Shown: one piece after another, positions 23,880 to 32,554 of the stretch
How the letters are laid out: each line of letters opens with the position of its first letter
Numbering within the stretch: the first letter of the stretch is position 1
Source: Renibacterium sp.
GTDB lineage: Bacteria > Actinomycetota > Actinomycetes > Actinomycetales > Micrococcaceae
Assembly: GCA_017419405.1 (NCBI GenBank)
Contig: JAFOLH010000013.1
Span: 45,484 to 109,483, forward strand
Reading direction: 5' to 3'
Length of the DNA stretch: 64,000 nucleotides
The notes under the pieces: model-generated
Databases searched by the model: none
The model's input: the letters and a program-made list of their open reading frames with translations, nothing else
Told to the model about the DNA's origin: nothing
Program-made: the position numbers and the translations under genes

Positions 23880-25037
23880 CTATGGTGCCGAAGGCTCCGG
23901 AAGGTAAGGGTATTCGGCGGACCGGTGCTGGAAGGACAGGATTGCCGGATTGACGATCCGGCCGTCCTGGATTTCGATCGCCCGGCTGATGGTTTCGTTG
24001 GCCGCCCAGGCTTCCGGGCCGGACAGCACCGGTTCCAGGAAGGGCGTCAAGGCTTGGCTGATTTCCCAGCTGGCCGAGTTCCACAAATAGGACGGGCTGT
24101 GGTCCACGCCGTAGTAGCTGATGTGGTCGCCGACCTCGAAGATCGGTTCCTGGAACGACGTCGGCCGGGCCCAGCTGAAGCCCATGCCTTCGTCGCAGGA
24201 GACGTCCACGATCAGGCTTCCGGGCCGGAATCCGTCGAGATCCGTCAAGTCCAAGTAGGTCAGCGGCGCCGCGGTGTCCTGCAGGGTGCAGTTGACCACG
24301 ACGTCGAAGTCGGCCAGGAACGGAGCCAGGGGCACCCGTCCGGCGTCGGTGATCGCATGGCTCAGGAACGGGGCATTTTCATCGTGGTCGAATTGCACGA
24401 TGTGCACCGAGTGGATCGGCGAGCCGACCGCGGCGACGCCGCGGTTGGTCAGGACCTGGACGTCATGGACGCCGTGCGCGTTCAAGGCGGTCACCGCGCC
24501 GCGGGCGGTGGCCCCGAATCCGATCACGACCGCGCGCAGACGGGGGCCGTAGTCTCCGGTGATGCCGCGGAGCGCGAAAGCGTGCAGCACCGAGCAGTAG
24601 CCGGCCAATTCGTTGTTCTTGTGGAAGACATGCAGGCCGAAGCCGCCGTCGGAAGCCCAATGGTTCATCGCCTCGAACGCGATCAGGGTGAGCTTCTTGT
24701 CCACGGCCAACTGGGTGAGCGCACGGTCCTGCACGCAATGCGGCCAGCCCCAGAGGACTTGCCCGTCGCGCAGATCCGCGACATCCGAGGCCTGCGGCTT
24801 CGGCAGCAGCACCACGTCCGAGGTCTCGATCAGCTTTTCGCGCGATTCCAGTCCGGCCACCAGCGGAGCCAGCTGGGCGTCGGATACGCCGAACCGTTCG
24901 CCGTACCCGGTTTCCAGGCGCATCCGCATCCGCAATGCCTCGTCGATCCGCTCGAGTTGCAGCGGGTGGATCGGCAGCCGCCGTTCGTCCGGCTTGCGTG
25001 ATCCCGCAATGACGCCCAGGGACAAATCCGCAACCAC
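23880..25037 (-). CDS. N5-(carboxyethyl)ornithine synthase / alanine dehydrogenase family enzyme
   Basis: The 385-residue NAD(P)-dependent enzyme of the alanine dehydrogenase/PNT superfamily begins LGVIAGSRKPDERRLPIHP, the substrate-binding start of that family (Lys and Arg). It has VVIGFGATARGAV as dinucleotide-binding turn (about 169-181) and VDVSCDEGMGF later on. The pattern matches N5-(carboxyethyl)ornithine synthase more than alanine dehydrogenase, which would join pyruvate to ornithine or lysine reductively; the real substrate is open. It starts at GTG 25037, 3 bases after the stop of a tiny basic-protein gene, so the two are coupled. Confidence 0.78.
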   Translation of the reverse strand: MVADLSLGVIAGSRKPDERRLPIHPLQLERIDEALRMRMRLETGYGERFGVSDAQLAPLVAGLESREKLIETSDVVLLPKPQASDVADLRDGQVLWGWPHCVQDRALTQLAVDKKLTLIAFEAMNHWASDGGFGLHVFHKNNELAGYCSVLHAFALRGITGDYGPRLRAVVIGFGATARGAVTALNAHGVHDVQVLTNRGVAAVGSPIHSVHIVQFDHDENAPFLSHAITDAGRVPLAPFLADFDVVVNCTLQDTAAPLTYLDLTDLDGFRPGSLIVDVSCDEGMGFSWARPTSFQEPIFEVGDHISYYGVDHSPSYLWNSASWEISQALTPFLEPVLSGPEAWAANETISRAIEIQDGRIVNPAILSFQHRSAEYPYLPEPSAP

Positions 25038-25040
25038 GGA

Positions 25041-25184
25041 TCAGCGCTTCTTGGGCTGGGTCAGCTTTTCCGCGAGGGTGGCGGCATTCTTGCCGGCCTC
25101 GGTGGCCCGCTTATCGGCCCGTTTTTCTTTAATCGATTTGCCGGATTTTTTAGCCGCGCTTTGTCTGGGTGATTTATCGGCCAT
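25041..25184 (-). CDS. Small highly basic protein (47 residues)
   Basis: ATG 25184 follows a gaggga Shine-Dalgarno and opens a 47-residue frame that begins MADKSPRQSAAKKSGKS and ends TLAEKLTQPKKR. About one third of its residues are Lys or Arg, and it has no hydrophobic core, so it may bind nucleic acid or be disordered. It is spaced 3 bases before the ceo-like gene. I do not recognise a named family, though similar tiny Lys-rich ORFs occur in Arthrobacter-type genomes. Confidence 0.7.
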   Translation of the reverse strand: MADKSPRQSAAKKSGKSIKEKRADKRATEAGKNAATLAEKLTQPKKR

Positions 25185-25295
25185 GGTTGCTCCCTCATCG
25201 GGGAGCCGCGGTGACTCCGTACCCCGACAGTACACCCGCCACGGCTGCGGTCCTGCCGCAGGAGTTTTGTCAGCCTGGCTGGTTAGGCTGGAATC

Positions 25296-26045
25296 ATGAA
25301 CGCGCCGCGAAGCATCCCAGACCGGGCATTCGACACGAGATCGACGACCAGGGCGCTGTTCGGCGCCTGGTCGGTGATCAGCGTTTTGCAGATTTTCCTG
25401 GCCGAGTTCGTGGTCAGCCTGGCCTGGGCGGGCCGCAGCGCGTATAGCCCGATCTTCAATGTGATCAGCGATTTGGGGGCGGCGCAGTGCGGGATCTACA
25501 ACGGACGCTCGGTGTGCTCGCCGCTGAATTGGGTGATGAATGGTTCGTTCGTGCTCCAGGGCTTGGGCATGCTGCTCGGCGGCCTGCTGCTCAGCAGCAC
25601 GCTTTTGGGCGTTGCCGCGCACTTCCACGGGGCGGAGCCGCCGCAACTGCGCGCCGCGCACTGGGTCAGGGGATTCCTGGTGGTCTGCGGCATCGGCGTG
25701 ATGGCGGTCGGGATCTTTCCGGAGGACACCATCGGCCCCTTGCACTACCTCGGCGCGGCGTTGTTCTTCGTCTGCGGTTCGATCGCCCAGTTCTTGCTCT
25801 GGTGGATCTGGTACCGCCGCAGCTGGTCGAGCTGGATCCTGCTGCTGAGCGGCATCGTCGCGGTCGTTGCGACAATCCTGTTCACGGTGTTTTCGCTTTG
25901 GCTCGATGTCCCCGGGTTCCCGGGCGGCTTGGTGGAGCGGTTGATCGTCTACCCAGTGGTGATCGGCTTCGCGGTGGTGGGCATGACCGTGGCCCGCGGG
26001 GTCCGCGCCGAACGGAAGGCCCAGGCGGCTCAAGCCCCGGGCTGA
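25296..26045 (+). CDS. DUF998 family membrane protein
   Basis: A 249-residue integral membrane protein with six or seven hydrophobic segments and the DUF998 pattern SPIFNVISDLGA, then LNWVMNGSFVLQGLGMLLGG, then GIGVMAVGIFPED. Function is unknown. ATG 25296; it diverges from the basic-protein gene and its end overlaps the convergent membrane-protein gene by 16 bases. Confidence 0.82.
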   Translation: MNAPRSIPDRAFDTRSTTRALFGAWSVISVLQIFLAEFVVSLAWAGRSAYSPIFNVISDLGAAQCGIYNGRSVCSPLNWVMNGSFVLQGLGMLLGGLLLSSTLLGVAAHFHGAEPPQLRAAHWVRGFLVVCGIGVMAVGIFPEDTIGPLHYLGAALFFVCGSIAQFLLWWIWYRRSWSSWILLLSGIVAVVATILFTVFSLWLDVPGFPGGLVERLIVYPVVIGFAVVGMTVARGVRAERKAQAAQAPG

Positions 26046-26689
26046 GCCTCCGCGGCCGCGGCCTTGGACTTCTTCCGGCGGCCGAACATGGCGATCGCGG
26101 CCGCGATCAGCGAAAGCACCAGGAGCGCCCAGGAAGCGACCACCAAAATACTGGTCCAAGCAACCTGGCCGGCGTCGGTCGTCGGGCTGGCCAGCATCGC
26201 ATCGATCTGGACATTGGCCACCAGTTGCACGACGGCGAACAGCACCGGGGCGGCCCAGAGCGTCCAACGCAATTTCCGGGAGGCGACATTCAGGCCGATC
26301 AGCAAAAGCCAGCTGAAACCGAAGATCAAGGGGAACAGCGTGCCCGCCGTTTTGTGCACGTATTGCAGCTGTCCCAGGCCGTCGGCATTGAGCAGGCCTT
26401 TGAGCGTGGCCACATAATCGGCGTCGAAGCCGAAGACCATGGAGTCGGGCATGGCCAAGCCGTCGGTGAGTTGGGTCATCTGGTTGAGCGTCAGCAGATG
26501 GAAGTACCAGAACAAGAAAGCGCTTGCCGCCACCCCGGCGATCACGATCAGATTCCCGTTGCTTTTTGCCCTTTCCGGGGTGCGCGCCGTCGACGGATTG
26601 CCGACGGCTCCGGCGCGGGCCGGCAGCCCTGGGCCGGGGCTAGCATTGTCGCCGTGTTTTTTTGCGCGTTGGGCAGGGGTTTTCGCCAT
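26030..26689 (-). CDS. Hypothetical membrane protein, four segments
   Basis: A 219-residue protein with a polar, basic N-terminal tail (about residues 1-47) and then four hydrophobic segments (about 48-65, 118-136, 148-165, 178-200). It ends in a Lys/Ala-rich tail RRKKSKAAAAEAQ. ATG 26689 is preferred over the open frame to 26758 because it has gggggg upstream and gives a typical cytoplasmic tail. No family recognised. Confidence 0.7.
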   Translation of the reverse strand: MAKTPAQRAKKHGDNASPGPGLPARAGAVGNPSTARTPERAKSNGNLIVIAGVAASAFLFWYFHLLTLNQMTQLTDGLAMPDSMVFGFDADYVATLKGLLNADGLGQLQYVHKTAGTLFPLIFGFSWLLLIGLNVASRKLRWTLWAAPVLFAVVQLVANVQIDAMLASPTTDAGQVAWTSILVVASWALLVLSLIAAAIAMFGRRKKSKAAAAEAQPGA

Positions 26690-26826
26690 CCCCCCATTCT
26701 GGCATCCCCGGCTGTGTCCGGGCGTCGGGCATCGCGGCGCAGTTGTTAGGCCGATCACGAAACAAGGTGTCCCCGGCCGGGCGCGGATAGGCTTTCCCCG
26801 ATTGCAGATCTACTTCGGGGGATGAG

Positions 26827-27519
26827 ATGACACGTGTGAAAATCGCTGCTTCGGTGGTCGCAGCCGGGCTGGCCGCAGTGCTGCTTGCCGGTTGCGGGCA
26901 GACTGCCGCGTCCGGCAGCCAAAGCGCGAGCAGCCAAAGCTCAGCCAGCCAACCGCAGCCTGCCACGGCCAAGGCGGTGCCGACCGAACTGGTCCGCGCG
27001 GACTCCCGTGAGGTCAACGCCCCGGCCAGTGCCAAGGCCACCTTGGTGCTGTTCACCGACTATCAATGCCCGTACTGCGCGAAAATGGATCTGCTGATCC
27101 AGAAGACCAAGGCGGAATACGCGGATTCGGTGCGGATCGTGGTCCGGAATTACCCGTTGCCGATGCATCAGAATGCCCCGCTCGCCGCGCAGGCCGTGGA
27201 GGCTGCTGCAGAACAGGGGGCACTCGAACCCATGGCCTCGGCGGTTTTCCTGGGCCAGCAGAGTTGGGCGAAGGCGACCGAAGGCCAGCGTGAGACCTTG
27301 CGGGGGTTCGCTCAGGGGCTGGGCCTGGACATGGCACGCTTCGATGCGGACTTCGCCTCGGCGAAGGTCCAGAACCGGGTCGCGCAAGACTTGCAGGATG
27401 CTACGGCGTTGGGCTTGAAGGGCACCCCGTCCGTGGTGCTCAATGGCAGCCTGCTTTCGGTGGATTCCAGCGACTATGCCACGCTCAAAAATCCGATCGA
27501 CCAGGTTTTGGCCGGCTGA
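26827..27519 (+). CDS. DsbA-like thioredoxin-fold lipoprotein
   Basis: This 230-residue exported protein has a signal peptide with lipobox LLAGC (C23), a Ser/Gln-rich linker, and a thioredoxin-fold domain (about residues 66-230). The redox motif CPYC is at 81-84 in FTDYQCPYCAKMD, and the cis-Pro is in GLKGTPSVVLNG. It likely forms or shuffles disulfides outside the cell or delivers electrons. ATG 26827 follows gggggatgag. It is a single gene, convergent with the WXG-like hydrolase gene. Confidence 0.87.
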   Translation: MTRVKIAASVVAAGLAAVLLAGCGQTAASGSQSASSQSSASQPQPATAKAVPTELVRADSREVNAPASAKATLVLFTDYQCPYCAKMDLLIQKTKAEYADSVRIVVRNYPLPMHQNAPLAAQAVEAAAEQGALEPMASAVFLGQQSWAKATEGQRETLRGFAQGLGLDMARFDADFASAKVQNRVAQDLQDATALGLKGTPSVVLNGSLLSVDSSDYATLKNPIDQVLAG

Positions 27520-27550
27520 ATCCGGGCCCGGCGCAGACCCGGCCGGCAGC

Positions 27551-29005
27551 TCAATGCCGGATCCGGCTGCGGACCGGAACATCGACCGCGCTGGTCTCGG
27601 CCGGATCGCCGCCGAGGTAGTCGGCGAGCGATGGCACGCCGAACAGCCCGACAGCACCGGACGGGTCTTCCATGGCTTGCACCGAAGCGGTGTAGCCGCC
27701 CGGTTGGTGATTCCCGGCGACGTCCAGCGGGTCGACTCCCGGCGGGTCGGGCAATTGGATTTTGTGCAGATTGCTCGGCAATGGATGACGCAGTCCGCTG
27801 CTGAGTAAACCTCCCAGGTCGGTTTTCGGCACCACGTCGTTGGCGTGTTCGAAGGCCAAAACCGTGACTCCGGGATCCGGCCGGTCGTTGTCCACCGGGC
27901 TGCCGTAAACGACCACATGGGTGAGCTGGTACCCGGCGAGCGCGGCCGGATCGGCGGCCAGATTCATCGCGGTCATCCCGCCTTGCGAATGGCCGGTCAG
28001 CAGCAACTCGGAACCCGGTGGAACGGTAGCGCCGACCGCATCGATGACCGCCTGGCTGAGCACCGATCGTTGTCCGGAGGCGGTGACCAGGTTGCCCCGC
28101 ATGCCGAAAGCGCTCGGGTTCCCGACCGTGGCCCACTGCTGGGTGCCCGGGATGCTCACGATGTAGCGGCCCCGGCCGCCCGCAGCGGAGACCCGGGTGA
28201 TCCGAAGCGCGCCCTCCGAAGTTCCGGGACGCCCGGTGAGCGCATAGGCGTCGGTGGTCAGTTTCAGCAGATCGGAAACCGTTCTGGGGGTGCGGCTGGA
28301 CGGAATCCCGGCACGGTTGGCCGATACCGGCAGCGGTTCGCCCAACTGCGGAAGGCTGCTGCTGATCGGTTCCGCGGCCCCGCCGCTGGCCAGCACCGTG
28401 CTGAATTCCGCAGCCGCCTGGGCAGCCAGGAGTTTCGCTGCGGCCAGGGCGGACGCCGGGAGCGGTTCGCCGCGGGCCATTCTGGCGAGCATGCCCGCCA
28501 GATAGACCTGATCCGCTGCGGCTTGGCGCCCCGCCGCCGCGATGTTCTGCATCGCGTGCCACGGCTGCGGAACGGTCCCGTCTCCGGCCCCGCGCGGAGC
28601 CGGCGTGGCCGGGCCGTCCCGTGGCGCGGTGGTCGGCAGGAATCCGTTCGGGCCTTCGACGTTGCGATCGGTTCCGGACTGCGCCAGCACGCGGGCCCGG
28701 CTGGTGTATTCCTGCTCGGCTGCCTGCCCGAGCAGGTTTTCGGCATGCCGGCGCAGGTCGGCTGCGGCCAGTCCGAGCGCCGGGCGCTGCCGGCCCGCCC
28801 AGCGCTCGCGGAACCCGGTCGCATCCGGACCGGCCCAAGCGCAGTCGGCAATACTGCGCCCGAGCCGGAACGACGTCGAATCCAAGTCCTCCGCGAGGCG
28901 TTCCATAGTTGCCGCCAGGCTGCGGACATCGCGGCTCCGCAAGCCGGACATCCGGTCGGATACCGCGCCGTCGGCCGGATTCCGGGGTGATTCGGCGGTG
29001 CCCAT
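27551..29005 (-). CDS. WXG100-like / alpha-beta hydrolase fusion
   Basis: The 484-residue protein has an N-terminal helical region (about 20-105) with WAG (57-59) between two helices, like WXG100/ESX substrates, a low-complexity Pro/Ala middle, and a lipase-like alpha/beta-hydrolase domain (about 240-484). The catalytic Ser is S340 in LLLTGHSQGGMTAMNLA, and VSIPGTQQW fits an oxyanion region. There is no classical signal peptide, so export, if it happens, could go through a type VII system. The start ATG 29005 has ggaaagg upstream; an ATG at 29047 lacks one. No ESX genes lie in the window. Substrate unknown. Confidence 0.72.
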   Translation of the reverse strand: MGTAESPRNPADGAVSDRMSGLRSRDVRSLAATMERLAEDLDSTSFRLGRSIADCAWAGPDATGFRERWAGRQRPALGLAAADLRRHAENLLGQAAEQEYTSRARVLAQSGTDRNVEGPNGFLPTTAPRDGPATPAPRGAGDGTVPQPWHAMQNIAAAGRQAAADQVYLAGMLARMARGEPLPASALAAAKLLAAQAAAEFSTVLASGGAAEPISSSLPQLGEPLPVSANRAGIPSSRTPRTVSDLLKLTTDAYALTGRPGTSEGALRITRVSAAGGRGRYIVSIPGTQQWATVGNPSAFGMRGNLVTASGQRSVLSQAVIDAVGATVPPGSELLLTGHSQGGMTAMNLAADPAALAGYQLTHVVVYGSPVDNDRPDPGVTVLAFEHANDVVPKTDLGGLLSSGLRHPLPSNLHKIQLPDPPGVDPLDVAGNHQPGGYTASVQAMEDPSGAVGLFGVPSLADYLGGDPAETSAVDVPVRSRIRH

Positions 29006-29109
29006 CAGAAGCCCTTTCCAGGAGTCGCGGAAAAGTGAGACGAGCATAGTCCGGGGCCGCCCGGAGGGTACATGGGGAGTTCCGGCTTGTGGATAAGTAG
29101 AGTGGAAGC

Positions 29110-29976
29110 ATGCCAGTCTACGAAGACCTCGACCCTGCCCTCGATGATGCCCAGCTGGCTTCGGCGCTGGTCCGCAATGCCGGCCGGATGGCGCTGGCGA
29201 TGCGGGCCGAAGGACTGGACGGAGAACGGAAGACGTCCGTGTCCGATGTGGTCACTGCGGCGGACAAGGCTGCGGAAAAATACGTGCTGCAGCAATTGCG
29301 GAACTGCCGTCCCGAGGACGGGATCCTGGGCGAGGAGGGCGCCCAGTTCACGGGCAGCTCCGGACGCACTTGGGTGATCGATCCGGTGGACGGCACCTAC
29401 AATTTCCTCTCCGGTTCGAGCTATTGGTGTTCCGCGATCGCACTGCGGGTCGACGGCGGGGATCCAGTTGACCCGCAGGTCCTGCTCGGCGCGGTCTACC
29501 AACCGCAGGAAGAGAAGCTCTGGCTCGGCGGGCAGCAGATTCCGGCGACGCTCAATGGCGAGCGTTTGCCGGTTCTGTCGCAGGCTTCACTGGACCAGCT
29601 CAGCGCCGCGACCTATCTGCACCCGACCTGGTTGGCCCGCCCGGAAGCTGCTGCCCCGTGGCTTGCCGCAGTCGCCGAGCTGGCGACTTTCCGGTTGCTG
29701 GGCTCGGGCTCCTGCGATCTCTCCAGGGTCGCCCAGGGCGAATGGGGCTGCTGGTTCCAACACTCGACGCCGCTGTGGGACTGGCTGCCCGGGAAAGCGA
29801 TCGTCACCGCAGCCGGCGGGGTCACCGAGGTCCTGCGGGTGAACGGGCTGAACTGGTTCGTCGCCGGCGGAGCCGCCGCAGTCGCCGGGTTGCGCGCGGC
29901 GCTGGCATCCGGGGAGCTGGGCCCCGGGGCATCCCCGGCGGCCGGCGATGCCTCGGCTGTCGGTGCCGACAACTAG
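29110..29976 (+). CDS. Inositol monophosphatase family protein
   Basis: A 288-residue Mg2+-dependent phosphatase of the IMPase/FBPase/CysQ family. Metal ligands are visible: E75/E76 in GILGEEGAQ and D91, D94 in VIDPVDGTYNF; the second motif lies in the LWDWLPGKAIVTAAGG region (about 222-237). The substrate could be inositol-1-phosphate, histidinol-phosphate or another; sequence alone does not decide. ATG 29110; the next gene, pcrA, begins 12 bases after its stop, so they may be co-transcribed. Confidence 0.85.
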   Translation: MPVYEDLDPALDDAQLASALVRNAGRMALAMRAEGLDGERKTSVSDVVTAADKAAEKYVLQQLRNCRPEDGILGEEGAQFTGSSGRTWVIDPVDGTYNFLSGSSYWCSAIALRVDGGDPVDPQVLLGAVYQPQEEKLWLGGQQIPATLNGERLPVLSQASLDQLSAATYLHPTWLARPEAAAPWLAAVAELATFRLLGSGSCDLSRVAQGEWGCWFQHSTPLWDWLPGKAIVTAAGGVTEVLRVNGLNWFVAGGAAAVAGLRAALASGELGPGASPAAGDASAVGADN

Positions 29977-29988
29977 ACTTAGCTGATC

Positions 29989-32382
29989 ATGGACATGCTC
30001 TTCGACGCCGGTCGCTTTGGCCGCAGTGCGCCCCAGGAATCCGGCAACCCGCAGATCGACGCCCAAGAGTTGTTGCACGGACTCAATCCGCAGCAGGAAG
30101 CGGCTGTGGTGCACGCCGGCTCGCCGCTGCTGATCGTGGCGGGCGCCGGATCCGGAAAAACCCGCGTGCTCAGCCACCGGATCGCCTACCTGCTCGCCAC
30201 CGGGCGTTCGCACCCGGGGCAGATTCTGGCGATCACTTTCACCAACAAAGCCGCGGCGGAAATGCGCGATCGGATCGGTGCGCTGATCGGGGACACCGCG
30301 AAAAACATGTGGATTTCCACGTTCCACTCGTCCTGTGTGCGGATCCTGCGCCGCGAGGCCAGCACCGTGGGTTTGAGCACGAGTTTTTCGATCTACGACT
30401 CGGCGGACAGCCTCCGGCTGATCACCTTGATCGCCAAAGGCCTGGACTTGGACCCCAAGCGGTTCGCGCCGAAGGCCATGCAGCACAAGATCTCCGCACT
30501 GAAAAACGAATTGATCGACGACGACGCCTACGCCTCGACGGCGACCGATCCTTTTGAACAAGGCGTGGCGGAGGTCTACCGCGGATACACCCAGCGGCTG
30601 CGGCAGGCCAATGCCCTGGACTTCGACGACCTGATCGCCCAGACCGTGTGGTTGTTCCGGGCCTTCCCCGGAGTCGCGGATTATTACCGGCGCCGCTTCC
30701 GGCATGTTCTGGTGGACGAATACCAGGACACCAACCACGCGCAGTACGCGCTGGTCAAGGAAATCGTCGGGCCCGGCGAAGGCCCGGACCAGGTGCCGGC
30801 CGAGCTGACCGTGGTCGGCGACTCGGACCAGTCGATTTACGCCTTCCGGGGTGCGGACATCCGGAACATCGTCGAGTTCGAGAAGGACTACCCGAACGCC
30901 CGGACGATCAAGCTCGAGCAGAACTACCGTTCCACGCAGACCATCCTCAGCGCCGCGAACGCAGTGATCGAGAAGAATCCGGACCGACCGGTGAAGCGGC
31001 TCTGGACCGCCGAGGGCGACGGCGAGAAGATCATCGGTTACGTCGCGGAGAACGAACACGAAGAAGCGCGGTTCATCGCCGAGGAAATCGACCGGCTGCA
31101 AGACGACGAAGACCTGCGCCCGGGCGACGTGGCGATTTTCTACCGGACCAATGCGCAGTCCCGCTCGATCGAAGAAATCCTGATGCGGGTGGGTCTGCCG
31201 TACCGGGTGGTCGGCGGCACCAGGTTTTACGAACGCAAGGAAATCAAGGATGCACTCGCTTACTTGCGGGTGCTGGTCAACCCGGACGACGACGTCAACC
31301 TGCGCCGGATCCTGAACGAGCCCAAGCGCGGCATCGGCGACCGGGCCGAGGGCGCGGTCGCGGCCCTCGCCGAACGGGAACGCAGTTCCTTCATGGCGGC
31401 CTTGCGGCGGGCCGATGAAGCGCCGGCGATGGCTACCCGAAGCTTGAACGCGGTCAACGGTTTCGTCAAACTCATGGATGACCTGAGCCAGGTGGCGGAG
31501 ACCTCCGGAGCGGCGACTGCGCTGGAAGCAGTCTTGGAGCAGACCGGGTACCTGGAAACGCTCCGCGCCAGCAACGACCCGCAGGACGAATCCCGGGTGG
31601 AGAACCTGGCCGAACTGGTCGCGGTGGTCCGCGAATACGAGCGGGACAACCCGGAGGGCTCGCTGACCGATTTCCTGGAAGGCGTGGCCCTGGTGGCCGA
31701 CGCCGATCAGATCCCCGACGCCCCGGGCAGCGATACCGAAGCCGCGGTCGCCGAGGCCCGTCGATTGGGCGTGGTGACGCTGATGACGCTGCACACTGCC
31801 AAGGGCCTCGAGTTCCCGGTGGTCTTCCTCACCGGAATGGAACACGGGATCTTCCCGCATGCCCGCTCGGCCACCGACGCCAAGGAATTGGCCGAGGAAC
31901 GCCGGCTGGCCTACGTGGGGCTGACCCGGGCACGCAAACGGTTGTACCTGACCCGCTCCGAGGTGCGCAGCCTGTGGGGGCAGAGCCAGTACAACCCGGC
32001 CAGTCCGTTCATCGACGAAGTGCCTGCGGAGTTGATCGAATGGAAGCGCGAAGGCAGCGCCCGGATGATTCCGTCGATCGGATCGTCGGGCTTCGGCCGG
32101 GACCGCTACGAAGGCTCATACTGGGGCGCCGGTTCAGCGGTCGGCGGCCGGGACACCGGGCAGCTTCCGCCGAGTCTTTCCACCCGGGCGGCCCGGGTGC
32201 AACCGCAAAAAGAAGTTCCGCAGCTCTCCGTGGGGGACCAGGTCGAACACACCAGCTTCGGCGCCGGAACCGTGATCGCGCTCGAAGGCGCCGGCGACAA
32301 GACAGTGGCCAAAGTGCGCTTCGCCGGCGAGGAAAAGCGGCTGCTGTTGCGCTATGCGCCGCTGAGCAAAGTCGGCGGGTAA
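29989..32382 (+). CDS. pcrA: ATP-dependent DNA helicase PcrA/UvrD
   Basis: The 797-residue superfamily 1A helicase (3' to 5') acts in nucleotide excision repair and in clearing RecA or replication blocks. The motifs occur in order: Walker A AGAGSGKTRVL, LAITFTNKAAAEM, DEYQDTN, GDSDQSIYAFRGA, YRTNAQSRSIEE, TLHTAKGLEFPVVFL and RRLAYVGLTRARKRLY. The C-terminal Tudor-like stretch GDQVEHTSFGAGTVIALEG is typical of actinobacterial/Firmicute PcrA. ATG 29989; length normal for the family. Confidence 0.96.
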   Translation: MDMLFDAGRFGRSAPQESGNPQIDAQELLHGLNPQQEAAVVHAGSPLLIVAGAGSGKTRVLSHRIAYLLATGRSHPGQILAITFTNKAAAEMRDRIGALIGDTAKNMWISTFHSSCVRILRREASTVGLSTSFSIYDSADSLRLITLIAKGLDLDPKRFAPKAMQHKISALKNELIDDDAYASTATDPFEQGVAEVYRGYTQRLRQANALDFDDLIAQTVWLFRAFPGVADYYRRRFRHVLVDEYQDTNHAQYALVKEIVGPGEGPDQVPAELTVVGDSDQSIYAFRGADIRNIVEFEKDYPNARTIKLEQNYRSTQTILSAANAVIEKNPDRPVKRLWTAEGDGEKIIGYVAENEHEEARFIAEEIDRLQDDEDLRPGDVAIFYRTNAQSRSIEEILMRVGLPYRVVGGTRFYERKEIKDALAYLRVLVNPDDDVNLRRILNEPKRGIGDRAEGAVAALAERERSSFMAALRRADEAPAMATRSLNAVNGFVKLMDDLSQVAETSGAATALEAVLEQTGYLETLRASNDPQDESRVENLAELVAVVREYERDNPEGSLTDFLEGVALVADADQIPDAPGSDTEAAVAEARRLGVVTLMTLHTAKGLEFPVVFLTGMEHGIFPHARSATDAKELAEERRLAYVGLTRARKRLYLTRSEVRSLWGQSQYNPASPFIDEVPAELIEWKREGSARMIPSIGSSGFGRDRYEGSYWGAGSAVGGRDTGQLPPSLSTRAARVQPQKEVPQLSVGDQVEHTSFGAGTVIALEGAGDKTVAKVRFAGEEKRLLLRYAPLSKVGG

Positions 32383-32392
32383 GACACGATTT

Positions 32393-32422
32393 TTGACACC
32401 GTTTAAACATCTGACTTTTAAT
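32393..32422 (+). promoter_or_regulatory. Candidate promoter for the beta-helix gene
   Basis: TTGACA (32393-32398) and TTTAAT (32417-32422) are 18 bases apart in an unusually AT-rich gap after pcrA. A second TTGACA at 32422 has no good partner. Confidence 0.45.
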
Positions 32423-32554
32423 TGACAATCCCTAGTCGCTGGGGAGTATTTGTTGCTACTCTTCATGATAATCATCCGAGTCATCTGATGTTATTGGGGC
32501 TTCTACATGCTCCGTGGTCTGTTTTACTCGGAGGCCGAGAAGATCTAGGAGTCA

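Noticed and set aside
25041..26267. A 408-residue minus-strand frame ending in the small basic protein
   Set aside because: Only the last 47 codons have a Shine-Dalgarno and start; the rest lies antisense to the DUF998 gene.
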